Numbered from the stretch's first letter, positions 9,601-18,301 are shown. The stretch: DNA of 64,000 bases from an uncultured Draconibacterium sp. (GCF_963677155.1 NZ_OY781884.1:1-64000); one strand, 5' to 3'. Made by a program: numbers and translations. Notes: generated from the letters alone by a model not told the origin.

Positions 9601-11024
9601 AGAATCTGACTGATCTCCTCAACCCGCTTTTTTGTTCTTGGCTCATCAGGAACCAATTCCAGTGCCTGCTCATAATTCGACAAAGCTTCGGGATAATCTT
9701 CCTTTTTGTAGGCTTTATCGGCAGCTGAAATAAATTTATCAAACTCCATCCGGTTAAGGATGTCCTTCATTTGCTTTTTCGTTTCCTCAATGCGGCGTGT
9801 AGCCTTTATGTCGCCGGGTTTATACGACAATGCATTTTCGAACGACGTAAGTGCCCTATCGAAAAATTGTTTGGAATACATGCGCTCCCCTTCCGACATC
9901 GCATCGTTATAGTTTTTCTGATCTTCCTGATTTTTGCGCTGTTCGGCAAGCAAACCATTAATTTCGGTAATTTTAGTCTTCGGGTATTGCTCGCTGGGTC
10001 TGATCTCCAGCGCCTGATTAAACAGGCCCAATGCCTCATTGAATAACAATTCGTCGATTGCCTGATCCCCCTGCTCAATCAGGTTCTGATAATTTCCGGC
10101 AAGTCGTTGTTGTTCCTGCAATTCAGCAAGTTTTTTCAACTGATCGTTAACATACTGATCAAACGGTTTTATGGATAGTGCCCGGTTATAAGATTTTTTG
10201 GCTTCGGGCAACTGACGATTAGCAAGGTGCAAATCACCTTCTTTAACCAATTTATTGAAGCGGGCAAGCATTGCTGCATCCAACTCCTCGGCAGCCATTA
10301 TTAATCCAAGCAGATCATTAATCTCAGCAATCCGGTCTTTCGGAAACTGTTCACTCGGAAATATTTTGCTGGCAGCTTTATAACCGTCCAAAGCTTCCAG
10401 AAACTCTTCGTTGCTGTATTCTTTTCCGGCCTGTTCCAGTAATTCGTTGTATTCTTTCCGAAGTTCTGCCAGTTCGGCACGGGTTAATCGCGCCATAAAA
10501 TCAGCATTCTCATCTATCTGTTGCGCCTGTGCTATGGCCTGATTAATCAGTCGCTCAATTTGCGCATCGTTGTAGTATAGCTCCTTTACAAAATTATCAA
10601 CGCTTGGGCTGTAAAATATTTTTAGAATAGTATTCTCTGCAAACGAATTATCGATTCCGGGAATTTCAGTAAACAAATTAATATTTACCGGAAACGGGGG
10701 GAATTTAGGATCGGCACTCAATACATCTCGCGGAACAGCGGTTTCAACCACAATTTTTTGGCTAAAATTTCCTTCGTGTTCAAAAATCAGTTCCCATTTG
10801 TGGTTCCAGTTCAATTCCACATTGTATTTTCCATCGGCACCAATTCCATAATTATCCAATCGTCGCCCATCGCGGTACATTTGGATTATAGCTCCTTCCG
10901 ACGATCCTTCCTGAACGGTAACCGCACCTTCAACAGCCAATCCATTGGCACGCTGAGCCAATGACCGGCCAACACAAAAAACAAAAATTAAAATGGTAAT
11001 TATCGTTGTAAAACCCTGCTTCAT
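6681..11024 (-). CDS. Giant exported TPR-repeat protein with internal near-identical 133-aa repeats
   Basis: This is a 1447-aa protein. An N-terminal signal peptide (about residues 1-23, ending SLAQ) is followed by a short beta-rich domain to about 140 (VEGAVTVQEG, then GIGADGKYNVEL) resembling a carboxypeptidase-regulatory-like fold. About 18 irregular TPR-like units of roughly 65-70 aa follow, with the consensus A(D/E)..F....Y..A...Y..AL.(I/L)KP.E.YP...I.EI. Within residues about 650-1115 the unit pair becomes a 133-aa, almost identical tandem repeat (three full copies plus partial ones) linked by E/A-rich coiled-coil segments such as EEAEAEAARLAAIQAEKDK. No C-terminal anchor or T9SS sorting domain is visible. 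It is probably a periplasmic or envelope scaffold; the partner is unknown. The gene is monocistronic. Confidence 0.85.
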   Translation of the reverse strand: MKQGFTTIITILIFVFCVGRSLAQRANGLAVEGAVTVQEGSSEGAIIQMYRDGRRLDNYGIGADGKYNVELNWNHKWELIFEHEGNFSQKIVVETAVPRDVLSADPKFPPFPVNINLFTEIPGIDNSFAENTILKIFYSPSVDNFVKELYYNDAQIERLINQAIAQAQQIDENADFMARLTRAELAELRKEYNELLEQAGKEYSNEEFLEALDGYKAASKIFPSEQFPKDRIAEINDLLGLIMAAEELDAAMLARFNKLVKEGDLHLANRQLPEAKKSYNRALSIKPFDQYVNDQLKKLAELQEQQRLAGNYQNLIEQGDQAIDELLFNEALGLFNQALEIRPSEQYPKTKITEINGLLAEQRKNQEDQKNYNDAMSEGERMYSKQFFDRALTSFENALSYKPGDIKATRRIEETKKQMKDILNRMEFDKFISAADKAYKKEDYPEALSNYEQALELVPDEPRTKKRVEEISQILYTLNNFNEFVSQADKQFDAESYATAKSLYEKANELKAGDKHVQERIAEIAQIIAQQGVDEQYAQLIEQADNMLALKNYEDARGKYTEALQIKPKEQYPKDKLDEIASTLAEIARLNRQYKDLIAEGDRLFAREDYGGAKSTFAEAAQLKPEETYPPEMMDKIDGLIAEQERLAQAAAEAEVARLAAIQAEKDKNYNDAIARADELFSAKNYEESRNEYRAALDIKPEESYPQQRIDEIGTVLSQLSAAQKAYEEAVAEGDREFRREGWDAAIVAYNTAKQAKADETYPDEQLAKIDSIVSTRERLAREEAEAEAARLAAIQAEKDKNYNDAIGRADELFSAKNYEESRNEYRAALDIKPDESYPKQRIDEIGTVLSQLSAAQKAYEEAVAEGDREFRREGWNAAIAAYNTAKQAKADETYPDEQLAKIDSIVSTRERLAREEAEAEAARLAAIQAEKDKNYNDAIVRADELFSAKNYEESRNEYRAALNIKPEESYPQQRIDEIGTVLSQLSAAQKAYEEAVAEGDREFRREGWEAAIAAYNNAKQAKAGETYPDEQLAKIDSIVSTRERLAREEAEAEAARLAAIQAEKDKNYNDAITRADELFSAENYEESRNEYRAALDIKPDESYSHQRIDEIDRVVRELAAAKAAQKELDRKYANLIMQADRFFSANSYIASKENYTEALALKPEETYPKEQIAEIDRILEQQAIDEKYRSVIVVADGHFRTQSYDDARLQYEIALGVKPDEKYPKEQIQKIDAIRENERQQLAQEQANAEDLERRREQLAALEEELDEQRIMEESGLNALYDEIIKKADGSFDIEQYNVSRAWYYKAQDLKPEESYPPQRIAEINRILGDMMLSERDREYQRFIDLADESFRNNELAVARGWYNRALSQKDNENYPKEQLREIERRVAERVAGRSQQQFEKFKTTANSAFEAGNYNVARFYYRKALELRADDAEVKAKLQEIESLQ
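7685..9080 (-). repeat. 399-bp tandem coding repeat (about 3.5 copies)
   Basis: The segment starting TTTTTATCC recurs at 8221, 8620 and 9019, and about 399 bp before that at 7822, so the period is exactly 399 bp (133 codons). Copies differ by scattered mostly silent changes. The frame is preserved, so unequal crossing-over would add or remove whole 133-aa units. The outer copies decay into ordinary TPR sequence on both sides. Confidence 0.9.
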
Positions 11025-11207
11025 ATCAATTTGTTAATTAACAAAGAACGAAAATAAAAACAAATAATTATACGCTAAATAAAATGTAGTTTGTTTTTCT
11101 TCCGGGGGTAGTTTTTTACAAAATGTACTAATTGAGACCAATTTAATTACATTTTTCGACTATTATATGTTATTTTGGCGCTTCATTCATTTATCCGCCG
11201 CTTTAAT

Positions 11208-12671
11208 ATGACAACAAAACGCGAAGCATCACTTTTTCTGGCATTGTTGCCCATTCTTATTTTAATAGGTTTGCTAACCCTTAACGTATTACTTTTTGAC
11301 GATACATTATCTGGCGCCAATCAGGTTGCGTTGATGCTGGCAGCTGCTATTGCCGGCCTTGTTGCCCATCGTTTAGGTTTTAGCTGGGACAGAATCAGCA
11401 CTAAAATCGTTTCTACGATAGGTTCGGCAATGCCTTCCATTTTAATTCTATTGTTGATAGGTTCGCTGGCAGGAACCTGGCTAATCAGCGGTGTTGTTCC
11501 GGCAATGATATATTATGGATTAGATATTATCAGCCCCAAAATGTTTTTGTTTACGGCAGTTGTGGTGAGTGCTATAGTTAGTGTGGCCACCGGAAGTTCG
11601 TGGTCGACAATTGCCACCATAGGAATTGCGCTACTTGGCATTGGGAAAGCCATTGGAATTGACGAAGCTATTGTTGCCGGGGCTATTATAAGTGGTGCTT
11701 ATTTTGGCGATAAAATGAGTCCTTTGAGCGATACAACAAATCTTGCTCCAGCAATGGCCGGTACTGATTTGTTTACCCACATAAAATACATGACATTAAC
11801 CACGATACCAACGATGACCATCACCCTGGTCATTTTCCTAATCATGGGGTTAAACTACGATTTTTCAAATGCCACTATAAATGTAGAGGATGTCAAACAA
11901 GCCATTGACGCTACTTTCAATACCAGCCCGTTATTATTCCTGGTACCAATAATTCTTATTACCGTAATTATTCTAAAAGTACCACCACTTCCATCCTTGT
12001 TAATCGGAACTTTATTGGGCGGTTTGTTTGCCATAATTTTTCAACCCGACATTATAAATGCTGTTGCAGGTAAGGTAAACAACTACGGAACCGCATCGTA
12101 CTATTCGGTTATGCAAGCGATGTTTGGCGATGTTAGTTTAACTACATCAGATGCCAATGTAAACGAATTGCTGAGTACTTCGGGAATGCGTGGAATGCTC
12201 GACACTGTTTGGCTGATACTTTCGGCAATGGTTTTTGGCGGTGTAATGGAATCGGCAGGTTTATTAAAACGAATTACACAACCAATTATAAAATATGCCA
12301 AAAGCACTGGTAGTTTGGTAGCATCAACCGTTGGAACCTGTATTTTTTTCAATACCACAGCTTCCGATCAGTATATTGCCTTGGTAGTACCCGGGCGGAT
12401 GTACCGAAAAGCTTATGAAGACAAAGGTTTAAAGCCGGAACTATTGAGTCGCACACTGGAAGACAGCGGAACAATTACCTCAGTGCTCATTCCGTGGAAC
12501 ACCTGTGGTGCAACCCAATCAAGAGTACTCGGTGTTGATACATGGTCGTATGCTCCTTATGCCTTTTTTAATATTATCAGTCCGCTAATGACTATTCTAT
12601 TTGCTTACCTGAATATCAAAATCAGGCGATTTGCAAAAGACGAAAAACCGTTGGAAGTAAAAGAAGACTGA
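11208..12671 (+). CDS. nhaC: NhaC-family Na+/H+ antiporter
   Basis: This inner-membrane protein of about 487 aa has roughly 11-12 hydrophobic helices. It has NhaC-type landmarks: the GSxxGTW-like segment (LLIGSLAGTWLISGVVPAMIYYG), VATGSSWSTIATIG and AYFGDKMSPLSDTTNLAPAM, the conserved ion-site region of the family. A longer frame begins at TTG 11175, but ATG 11208 (MTTKREASLF) starts right before the first helix and is the better start. It exports Na+ in exchange for protons; some relatives exchange malate/lactate, which cannot be excluded. It is transcribed alone, divergent from the repeat protein. Confidence 0.85.
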   Translation: MTTKREASLFLALLPILILIGLLTLNVLLFDDTLSGANQVALMLAAAIAGLVAHRLGFSWDRISTKIVSTIGSAMPSILILLLIGSLAGTWLISGVVPAMIYYGLDIISPKMFLFTAVVVSAIVSVATGSSWSTIATIGIALLGIGKAIGIDEAIVAGAIISGAYFGDKMSPLSDTTNLAPAMAGTDLFTHIKYMTLTTIPTMTITLVIFLIMGLNYDFSNATINVEDVKQAIDATFNTSPLLFLVPIILITVIILKVPPLPSLLIGTLLGGLFAIIFQPDIINAVAGKVNNYGTASYYSVMQAMFGDVSLTTSDANVNELLSTSGMRGMLDTVWLILSAMVFGGVMESAGLLKRITQPIIKYAKSTGSLVASTVGTCIFFNTTASDQYIALVVPGRMYRKAYEDKGLKPELLSRTLEDSGTITSVLIPWNTCGATQSRVLGVDTWSYAPYAFFNIISPLMTILFAYLNIKIRRFAKDEKPLEVKED

Positions 12672-12855
12672 TATGGTAAAAAAAGAATTACGTTAGTCTG
12701 TTGTTAATTTAGGCTAATAGACTTAAGATAATTTAAATATCCTTCCCAAAACTGACTTTCCTTGAATGTTGCATTTGTATAATTGCCAATCTCAATAATA
12801 ATGAATCCACCTCCTGATTAATTCTTCTTTCAGGTGCTATTTCCATAGAAACAAT

Positions 12856-12863
12856 TACTTTTG
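12856..12863 (+). promoter_or_regulatory. Bacteroidota -7 box (TACTTTTG) upstream of the acyltransferase gene
   Basis: TACTTTTG matches TAnnTTTG exactly. A TTTC at 12828-12831 is a weak, rather distant -33 candidate. Predicted transcript start is about 55 nt before the ATG at 12926. Confidence 0.4.
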
Positions 12864-12925
12864 CGCCCTAAAGCCGCAATTCTTCAATTTTTAAACAGGA
12901 AACGATTGATACCAAAAATCGTTAT

Positions 12926-13750
12926 ATGGAGCATATTGATTATAATTCAGACTGGCGCAAAGTAGCGTCAACTATTTACAAAAAGCCTACCGATTCCAAA
13001 ATTTATGGCATGGTAGAGTTAGATGTTACCGATATTGAAAAATACATTGCCAAAAAGAGAAAGGAAGGCTTAAAAACCACACTTACTTATATTATAACAC
13101 TCATTATTGGAAGGGCAATAAGAAACGAAGTGCCAGAACTGAACACGTTTGTGAAGGGCTCGAAAATTGCCCAGCGTAAAAATGTTGACGGTGTAGTTAG
13201 TGTTTTGCTCGCCGGAGGAGAAATGGGCTCAGTAAAAGTTGAAAATGCCGATCAGCGCACTATTCAGGAAGTTACCGACGAAATTGCAGAACATATCCGC
13301 CAGTCGCGAAAAGGAAACGAACGCGACGAAATGCAATCGAAAAATATGCTGGCACGGGTTCCGTGGCCTTTCCGCAAGTGGTTATTCCGCCTATATCGTG
13401 TACTTACTATCGATTGGGGGATTTCATTGCCGGGACTCGGTCTCGATTCAAACAGTTTTGGATCGTACGTGGTTTCAAATATTGGCACCGTTGGTCTTGA
13501 TACCGGTTTTGGGTCGTTGCTACCTTCATCAAACGTTTCGCTTGTAATGATTCTCGGTTCCATTCAGAACAAACCTGCGGTTGTTAACGGGGAAATTGTA
13601 CCGCGCCGAATCATGTTACTATCTGCCACGCTCGACCACCGTGTAGTTGACGGATCGCATGGTGGGCGCCTGTTCCGACATATCAAATACCTGTTGAAGA
13701 ATCCGCATCTGCTGGAAGAAAAGCCCGACGAAAACCTGGCTAAATTTTAA
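12926..13750 (+). CDS. Stand-alone 2-oxoacid dehydrogenase acyltransferase (E2 catalytic domain only)
   Basis: This 274-aa cytoplasmic protein belongs to the chloramphenicol-acetyltransferase/E2 catalytic fold. The catalytic motif HxxxDG is present as DHRVVDG (His238, Asp242), with the typical C-terminus LFRHIKYLLKNPHLL. It has no lipoyl domain and no peripheral subunit-binding domain, so it cannot be a normal E2 core subunit on its own. No E1 or E3 genes are nearby. Such free-standing CAT-like proteins are common in Bacteroidota and of unknown substrate; acylation of a small thiol/alcohol acceptor is possible. A TACTTTTG box at 12856 probably drives it. Confidence 0.8.
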   Translation: MEHIDYNSDWRKVASTIYKKPTDSKIYGMVELDVTDIEKYIAKKRKEGLKTTLTYIITLIIGRAIRNEVPELNTFVKGSKIAQRKNVDGVVSVLLAGGEMGSVKVENADQRTIQEVTDEIAEHIRQSRKGNERDEMQSKNMLARVPWPFRKWLFRLYRVLTIDWGISLPGLGLDSNSFGSYVVSNIGTVGLDTGFGSLLPSSNVSLVMILGSIQNKPAVVNGEIVPRRIMLLSATLDHRVVDGSHGGRLFRHIKYLLKNPHLLEEKPDENLAKF

Positions 13751-13823
13751 GAAAATATCTTTTTAAAAATGTTGCTGAGCATTTTTGATCTATTTCCCGT
13801 GTACGAACACGGAAATACTAATA

Positions 13824-13841
13824 TTTTTGCTTAGTTTTGAA
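13824..13841 (+). promoter_or_regulatory. Candidate promoter boxes for the LacI-type regulator
   Basis: Two overlapping matches to TAnnTTTG occur: TATTTTTG at 13824-13831 and TAGTTTTG at 13834-13841. No good TTTG -33 element sits 19-21 bp upstream. If used, the transcript would start around 13838-13848, only a few codons before the regulator's HTH coding sequence. Confidence 0.4.
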
Positions 13842-13870
13842 AGCGAGTAACTAAACCGTCAATTCTTAAT

Positions 13871-14950
13871 ATTAAAATTAGAAGCGCTATCGAACTAAAT
13901 AAACAAATACGAATTAAGGATATTGCCGAAAAAGCAAAGGTCTCAATTGGCACTGTTGACAGAGTTTTACACAACCGTGGAGAGGTTGCAAAAGCAACAA
14001 AAAAAAAGATTCTTGAAATTGTAAAAGAATTAAACTACCAACCCAATATTTTGGCAAGTACGCTTGCCTCAAAAAAATCAGCCACCTTTGCCACGCTACT
14101 GCCCCAACCTCCGGCAGGAGAAGGCTACTGGACAAAACCTATTAAGGGCATAAAAAAACGTATTTCGGAGTTGCCACAATACGGTTTACAAATTGAGTCG
14201 TTTACCTTTAACCAGTCCAATTCAAAAAGTTTTATCGAAGAAGCAAATAAAGTGCTTGCCATAAAACCCGATGGCGTTGTACTAGCTCCCTTTTTCAAAA
14301 AAGAGGCTACCGTTTTTATCGAAGAATTAAAAGAACTGGAAATTCCTTTTGTTTTTATCGATTCGAATATTCAGGATGTTGGACAACTCAGTTATATCGG
14401 ACAGAATTCGTATCAAAGTGGGCTGGTATCAGGAAAATTGCTCGACCTGATGTTACCCAACGGAAACATTCTTGTTATTCATTTTGCAAAAGAAATGGAT
14501 AATCAAAACCACCTGGTGCAACGAGAAATGGGAATTCACGATTGGTTTAAGCAAAAAAAAGATAACAACCACGACCTGTTCACTATTGAAATACCGGATA
14601 CCAATTCGAATGAATGGATGGCAATGGTGGAGCAAAATATTTCGGAGAAAAATATTAAAGGAATTCTGGTCACCAATTCGAAAGTGTTTTATGTGGGGCG
14701 TTTGCTCAAAAAACTAAAAATCGGAAACATTAAAGTAATCGGGCACGATCTTATAAAAGAAAACATTAAGTACTTGAAAGAAGATCTGGTTCAGTTTCTT
14801 ATCTGCCAACGCCCCGAAGAACAGGGCTACAACTCGGTAAACAAACTGTTCAGGAGCATTGTACAAAAAAGGGAAATTCAGGAAGAAAGTTATACCCCGA
14901 TTGACATTGTTACCAAAGAGAACGTTGATTATTACAAAGAATTTAAATAG
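13871..14950 (+). CDS. LacI-family transcriptional regulator lacking a canonical start codon
   Basis: This DNA-binding repressor/activator of sugar-acid genes has a LacI HTH encoded from about 13907: IRIKDIAEKAKVSIGTVDRV then LHNRGEVAKATKKKI, with the hinge NYQPNILASTLASKK. A periplasmic-binding-protein-like effector domain follows to 14950 (FVFIDSNIQDVGQLSYIG is the typical repeat). In frame, the nearest upstream stop is at about 13850-13852. Between it and TTG 14051, which lies after the HTH, there is no ATG, GTG or TTG. Start must therefore be ATT/ATA/ATC/CTA (for example ATT 13871 or 13877, ATC 13889), or the start was lost or mis-sequenced. The start given is a guess. It lies 5 bp upstream of the SDR gene, so it probably controls that operon. 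Confidence 0.75.
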   Translation: MKIRSAIELNKQIRIKDIAEKAKVSIGTVDRVLHNRGEVAKATKKKILEIVKELNYQPNILASTLASKKSATFATLLPQPPAGEGYWTKPIKGIKKRISELPQYGLQIESFTFNQSNSKSFIEEANKVLAIKPDGVVLAPFFKKEATVFIEELKELEIPFVFIDSNIQDVGQLSYIGQNSYQSGLVSGKLLDLMLPNGNILVIHFAKEMDNQNHLVQREMGIHDWFKQKKDNNHDLFTIEIPDTNSNEWMAMVEQNISEKNIKGILVTNSKVFYVGRLLKKLKIGNIKVIGHDLIKENIKYLKEDLVQFLICQRPEEQGYNSVNKLFRSIVQKREIQEESYTPIDIVTKENVDYYKEFK

Positions 14951-14955
14951 ATATT

Positions 14956-15807
14956 ATGCAAGCACTATCATTTAACGATTTAAAAGACAAAGTATGCGTA
15001 ATTACCGGTGGTGCGGGAGTTTTGGGTACCGCCATGGTAAAAGCAATTGCATCGGTTGGAACCAAAATTGCCATCGCCGATATTAATAAAGAAGTAGCCG
15101 ATAAAGTTGCTGCGGAAATTGCCGCAGAATCCGGGGCAGAAGTAATTGGTGTTGCAGCCAATGTGCTTGATAAAGAATCGCTTGAGTTTGCCAAAGCTGA
15201 GATAAACAAACGATTAGGGCCAATTGATATTCTAATAAATGGCGCAGGCGGAAACAGTCCGCAAGCAACAACAAAAGTGGAAACCATTACCGAAGACAAC
15301 ATTGATAACCTTGAAGACACTTTTTATGGTTTGCAAATGGAAGGTTTCGATAAGGTTTTTGCCCTGAATTTTAAAGGGACATTGCTTCCTACAATGGTTT
15401 TTACCCGCGACATGCTTGAAAGAAGAAAAGGTGTTGTGCTCAATGTTTCGTCGATGAATTCGTATAAACCGTTGACAAAAATTCCGGCTTACTCCGCCGC
15501 AAAAGCGTCTATAAATAATTTTACGGAGTGGCTGTCGGTGCATCTGGCAAAAATTGGTATTCGGGTAAATGCAATTGCTCCCGGATTTTTCATCACCCAC
15601 CAGAACCGCTTTTTGGTAATGGATGAAAAAACAGGCAACTACTCTCCTCGCGGACAAAAAATTGTTGACAATACACCAATGGGAAAATTTGGCGAACCTG
15701 AAGATCTTCAGGGGGCAACACTTTTCCTGATCTCTGACGTTTCAAACTTTATTACTGGAATTGTAATCCCGGTTGACGGAGGATACAGTGCATTTGGTGG
15801 CGTTTAG
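14956..15807 (+). CDS. SDR oxidoreductase, D-mannonate oxidoreductase/fructuronate reductase-like
   Basis: This 283-aa classical short-chain dehydrogenase has the cofactor loop TGGAGVLG (residues 17-24), NGAGG at about 95 and the catalytic triad Ser166, Tyr179, Lys183 (NVSSMNSY then PAYSAAK). It has a long insertion between beta-5 and the active site and an extended C-terminal segment (MDEKTGNYSPRGQ) characteristic of the SDR proteins annotated as D-mannonate oxidoreductase in Bacteroidota and Firmicutes. Predicted reaction is NAD(H)-dependent interconversion of a hexonate and its keto-acid, such as D-mannonate and D-fructuronate, in the cytosol. It is first structural gene after the LacI regulator. 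The exact substrate is inferred. Confidence 0.75.
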   Translation: MQALSFNDLKDKVCVITGGAGVLGTAMVKAIASVGTKIAIADINKEVADKVAAEIAAESGAEVIGVAANVLDKESLEFAKAEINKRLGPIDILINGAGGNSPQATTKVETITEDNIDNLEDTFYGLQMEGFDKVFALNFKGTLLPTMVFTRDMLERRKGVVLNVSSMNSYKPLTKIPAYSAAKASINNFTEWLSVHLAKIGIRVNAIAPGFFITHQNRFLVMDEKTGNYSPRGQKIVDNTPMGKFGEPEDLQGATLFLISDVSNFITGIVIPVDGGYSAFGGV

Positions 15808-15902
15808 CGAGAGAATTTGAGTTAAACCGAATAAGAATTTGCTACAGCAACAGAATACCCCACAAACAACACAACTTATTGTAGTACACAAAATCAATAA
15901 AT

Positions 15903-16976
15903 ATGAAACTGAAACAAAATTGCAAATATGCCATGCTGGTTCCAACAAGTATGGGAACACGCATTACTCCTGAAAACGGGCAACCGGTTCACTCAAGCGA
16001 TAAATTCACATTGTATGCTACCAGTGCAGAGACCAATGTTGCCAGCATCTCATCGTATCTGGGATTACCAGTAAAAGTGTTGACTACATTTGTTAAAGAT
16101 AGTCCGATTGCAAAATTTATTCAAAGCAATCTAAAATCCCGGCACATGGACTACGAAGGTCCGGAGGTGGAACAAGGGAATCCGTGGGGTTACCGCCACC
16201 AGATAAATATTGCCGACAGTGGATACGGCAGCCGTGGACCTCGCGTTTTTAACGACCGTGCCGGTGAGGTAGGCCGGACATTAAATGTTAAAGACTTTGA
16301 TCTGGAGCGTATCTTTGGCGAAGAAGGTGTGCAGATTGTACATTTGTCGGGGCTGATCGGTGCTTTGTCGCCTGAAACAACTCAGTTCTGTCTGGAAGTT
16401 GCAAGAGCCGCAAAAAAACACGGCACTAAAATTTCTTTCGACCTGAATTACAGGGCATCATTCTGGAAAGACCGCGAAGAACAGCTTCGAAAAGATTTTA
16501 CAGAGATTGCATCGGTTTCTGATATTCTAATCGGTAATGAAGAAGATTTCCAATTGTGTTTTGGAATTGAAGGACCAGCTGCGGGTGGCGAAGGACTAAA
16601 TGCTAAGATCGAAGGTTTTAAAGGACTTATTACCCGCGTAAAGGAAACCTTTCCAAACGCATCGGTTTTTGCAACCACTTTACGAGAAGTTATCAGCGTA
16701 AACGAACACCTTTGGGGAGCTATTATGCTGGAAGGCGACAACTGGCATATAGTTGAACCTCGTACCATCCGCGTACTCGATCGTATTGGTGGTGGCGATG
16801 GTTTTGTTGGCGGAATGCTGTATGGTATTTTAAAGGACTGGAAACCTGAAAAATGGCCACAATTTGGTTGGGCAACCGGAGCACTGGCTACCACATTTTT
16901 AACCGACTATGCCCAACCTGCCGACGAAGAACAGGTTTGGAGTGTTTGGGGCGGTAATGCCCGCGTAAAACGCTGA
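15903..16976 (+). CDS. kdgK: PfkB-family sugar kinase, 2-keto-3-deoxygluconate kinase-like
   Basis: This 357-aa ribokinase-fold enzyme has the C-terminal ATP/anion-hole motif as IGGGDGFVGGML (catalytic Asp near residue 300) and a mid-protein ISFDLNYRASFW segment typical of 2-dehydro-3-deoxygluconokinases. It would phosphorylate KDG or a related keto-sugar acid with ATP to feed Entner-Doudoroff cleavage; no KDPG aldolase is in the window. A 95-bp gap separates it from the SDR gene and 25 bp from the LarA-like gene. Kinase family is certain; KDG as substrate is the best guess, with other C6 sugar acids possible. Confidence 0.75.
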   Translation: MKLKQNCKYAMLVPTSMGTRITPENGQPVHSSDKFTLYATSAETNVASISSYLGLPVKVLTTFVKDSPIAKFIQSNLKSRHMDYEGPEVEQGNPWGYRHQINIADSGYGSRGPRVFNDRAGEVGRTLNVKDFDLERIFGEEGVQIVHLSGLIGALSPETTQFCLEVARAAKKHGTKISFDLNYRASFWKDREEQLRKDFTEIASVSDILIGNEEDFQLCFGIEGPAAGGEGLNAKIEGFKGLITRVKETFPNASVFATTLREVISVNEHLWGAIMLEGDNWHIVEPRTIRVLDRIGGGDGFVGGMLYGILKDWKPEKWPQFGWATGALATTFLTDYAQPADEEQVWSVWGGNARVKR

Positions 16977-17001
16977 TCATTAAATTTAAAAACAGATCAA
17001 A

Positions 17002-18288
17002 ATGATATATTTCGAAAAAGGTTCTACCGAAACAGCCCTCAGTGCTGATGACTTGAAAAATGGTCTTTTTGAAGCCTTCGAAAAAATGGGAGCCAAACAA
17101 AAAGTTTTGGCTATTCCTCCAGATTACACGCGTCTCCCGTCACGTGCCGGCGAACTCACTGAATTTACATGGGAATATTTTGGCGAAAGACTAACCGATG
17201 TACTTCCGGCGTTGGGAACGCACACACCTATGACGATGGAGCAAATCAGCCACATGTTTGGCAAAATGCCATCCGACTTGATTCGCGAACACGACTGGCG
17301 AAACGATGTGATTACGCTGGGTACCGTTCCCGCTGAATTTGTAGAAGAAGTATCGGAAGGTGCTGTCAATTATACGTGGCCGGCACAGGTAAACAGAATT
17401 CTTGTTGAAGGAAATTACGATCTGATTTTATCAATTGGTCAGGTTGTTCCGCACGAAGTGGTTGGAATGGCCAATTACAATAAAAATATATTTGTAGGAA
17501 CAGGTGGTGCGGAAGGAATCAATAAGAGCCACTACATTGGCGCTGCATACGGTATGGAACGCATGATGGGCCGTGCCGATACGCCGGTGCGTAAGGTTTT
17601 CAATTATGCCTCCGAGAATTTTTCAAACCACCTGCCTATCGTTTATGTGCAAACGGTGGTTGGCTTAAACCAGGACGGCAAACTACAAACATACGGACTG
17701 TTTATTGGCGACGATTTTGAAGTTTTTGATAAAGCGGCAAAACTTTCGCTGGAAGTAAACTTCGAAATGGTCGATAAACCGATCAAAAAGGCGGTGGTTT
17801 GGCTCGATCCTAGTGAATTTAAGAGTACCTGGCTGGGGAACAAAAGTATCTATCGTACGCGCATGGCATTGGCCGACGGCGCGGAATTAATCGTTTTAGC
17901 TCCGGCCTTAAAAGAATTTGGAGAAGATCCACAAATTGATGCCCTTATACGAAAATATGGCTACTTCGGAACGCCTCACACTTTAAAATTGGTGAAGGAA
18001 AATGAAGACCTGCAAGATAACCTGGGAGCAGCAGCTCACCTTATTCATGGCTCGTCTGAAGGTCGTTTTAGCATCACCTATTGCCCGGGAAAAGGTAAAG
18101 AGAATGTAACACAACAGGAAATTGAGAGCGTTGGGTTTAAGTATGGCGATTACGATGTGGTAACTGCAAAATATAATCCTGATAAGCTAAAAGACGGTTT
18201 TAACATTCTTCCCGATGGTGAAGAGGTGTTTTATATTTCGAATCCGGCAATTGGATTGTGGGCTTACCGCGAACGCTTTGATTATTAG
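17002..18288 (+). CDS. LarA-like nickel-pincer racemase/epimerase (DUF2088)
   Basis: This 428-aa member of the lactate racemase (LarA) superfamily shows the key LarA residues with correct spacing. Asp41/Arg44 lie in PDYTRL (equivalent to D72/R75) and His74 in GTHTPMT (H108). His151 follows in VVPHEVVG, Lys161 ten residues later (the lysine that tethers the nickel-pincer cofactor in LarA), and His177 26 residues after His151 (H200). So the active site looks complete. LarA homologues include malate, 2-hydroxyglutarate and short-chain lactate racemases and a D-gluconate 2-epimerase. Next to 6-phosphogluconate dehydrogenase and a KDG-type kinase, a C2-epimerase of hexonates is most likely. Cofactor genes larB/larC/larE are not in the window. 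Confidence 0.8.
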   Translation: MIYFEKGSTETALSADDLKNGLFEAFEKMGAKQKVLAIPPDYTRLPSRAGELTEFTWEYFGERLTDVLPALGTHTPMTMEQISHMFGKMPSDLIREHDWRNDVITLGTVPAEFVEEVSEGAVNYTWPAQVNRILVEGNYDLILSIGQVVPHEVVGMANYNKNIFVGTGGAEGINKSHYIGAAYGMERMMGRADTPVRKVFNYASENFSNHLPIVYVQTVVGLNQDGKLQTYGLFIGDDFEVFDKAAKLSLEVNFEMVDKPIKKAVVWLDPSEFKSTWLGNKSIYRTRMALADGAELIVLAPALKEFGEDPQIDALIRKYGYFGTPHTLKLVKENEDLQDNLGAAAHLIHGSSEGRFSITYCPGKGKENVTQQEIESVGFKYGDYDVVTAKYNPDKLKDGFNILPDGEEVFYISNPAIGLWAYRERFDY

Positions 18289-18301
18289 CAAAAAGAATAG
18301 C

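Noticed and set aside
11175-11207. TTG start for the NhaC-type transporter
   Set aside because: The ATG at 11208 begins just before the first membrane helix and the extra 11 residues are not typical of the family.
18215-18301. Upstream start for the Gfo/Idh gene
   Set aside because: It would overlap the LarA-like gene by 74 bp; ATG 18302 gives the normal MKSINWGIIG N-terminus.
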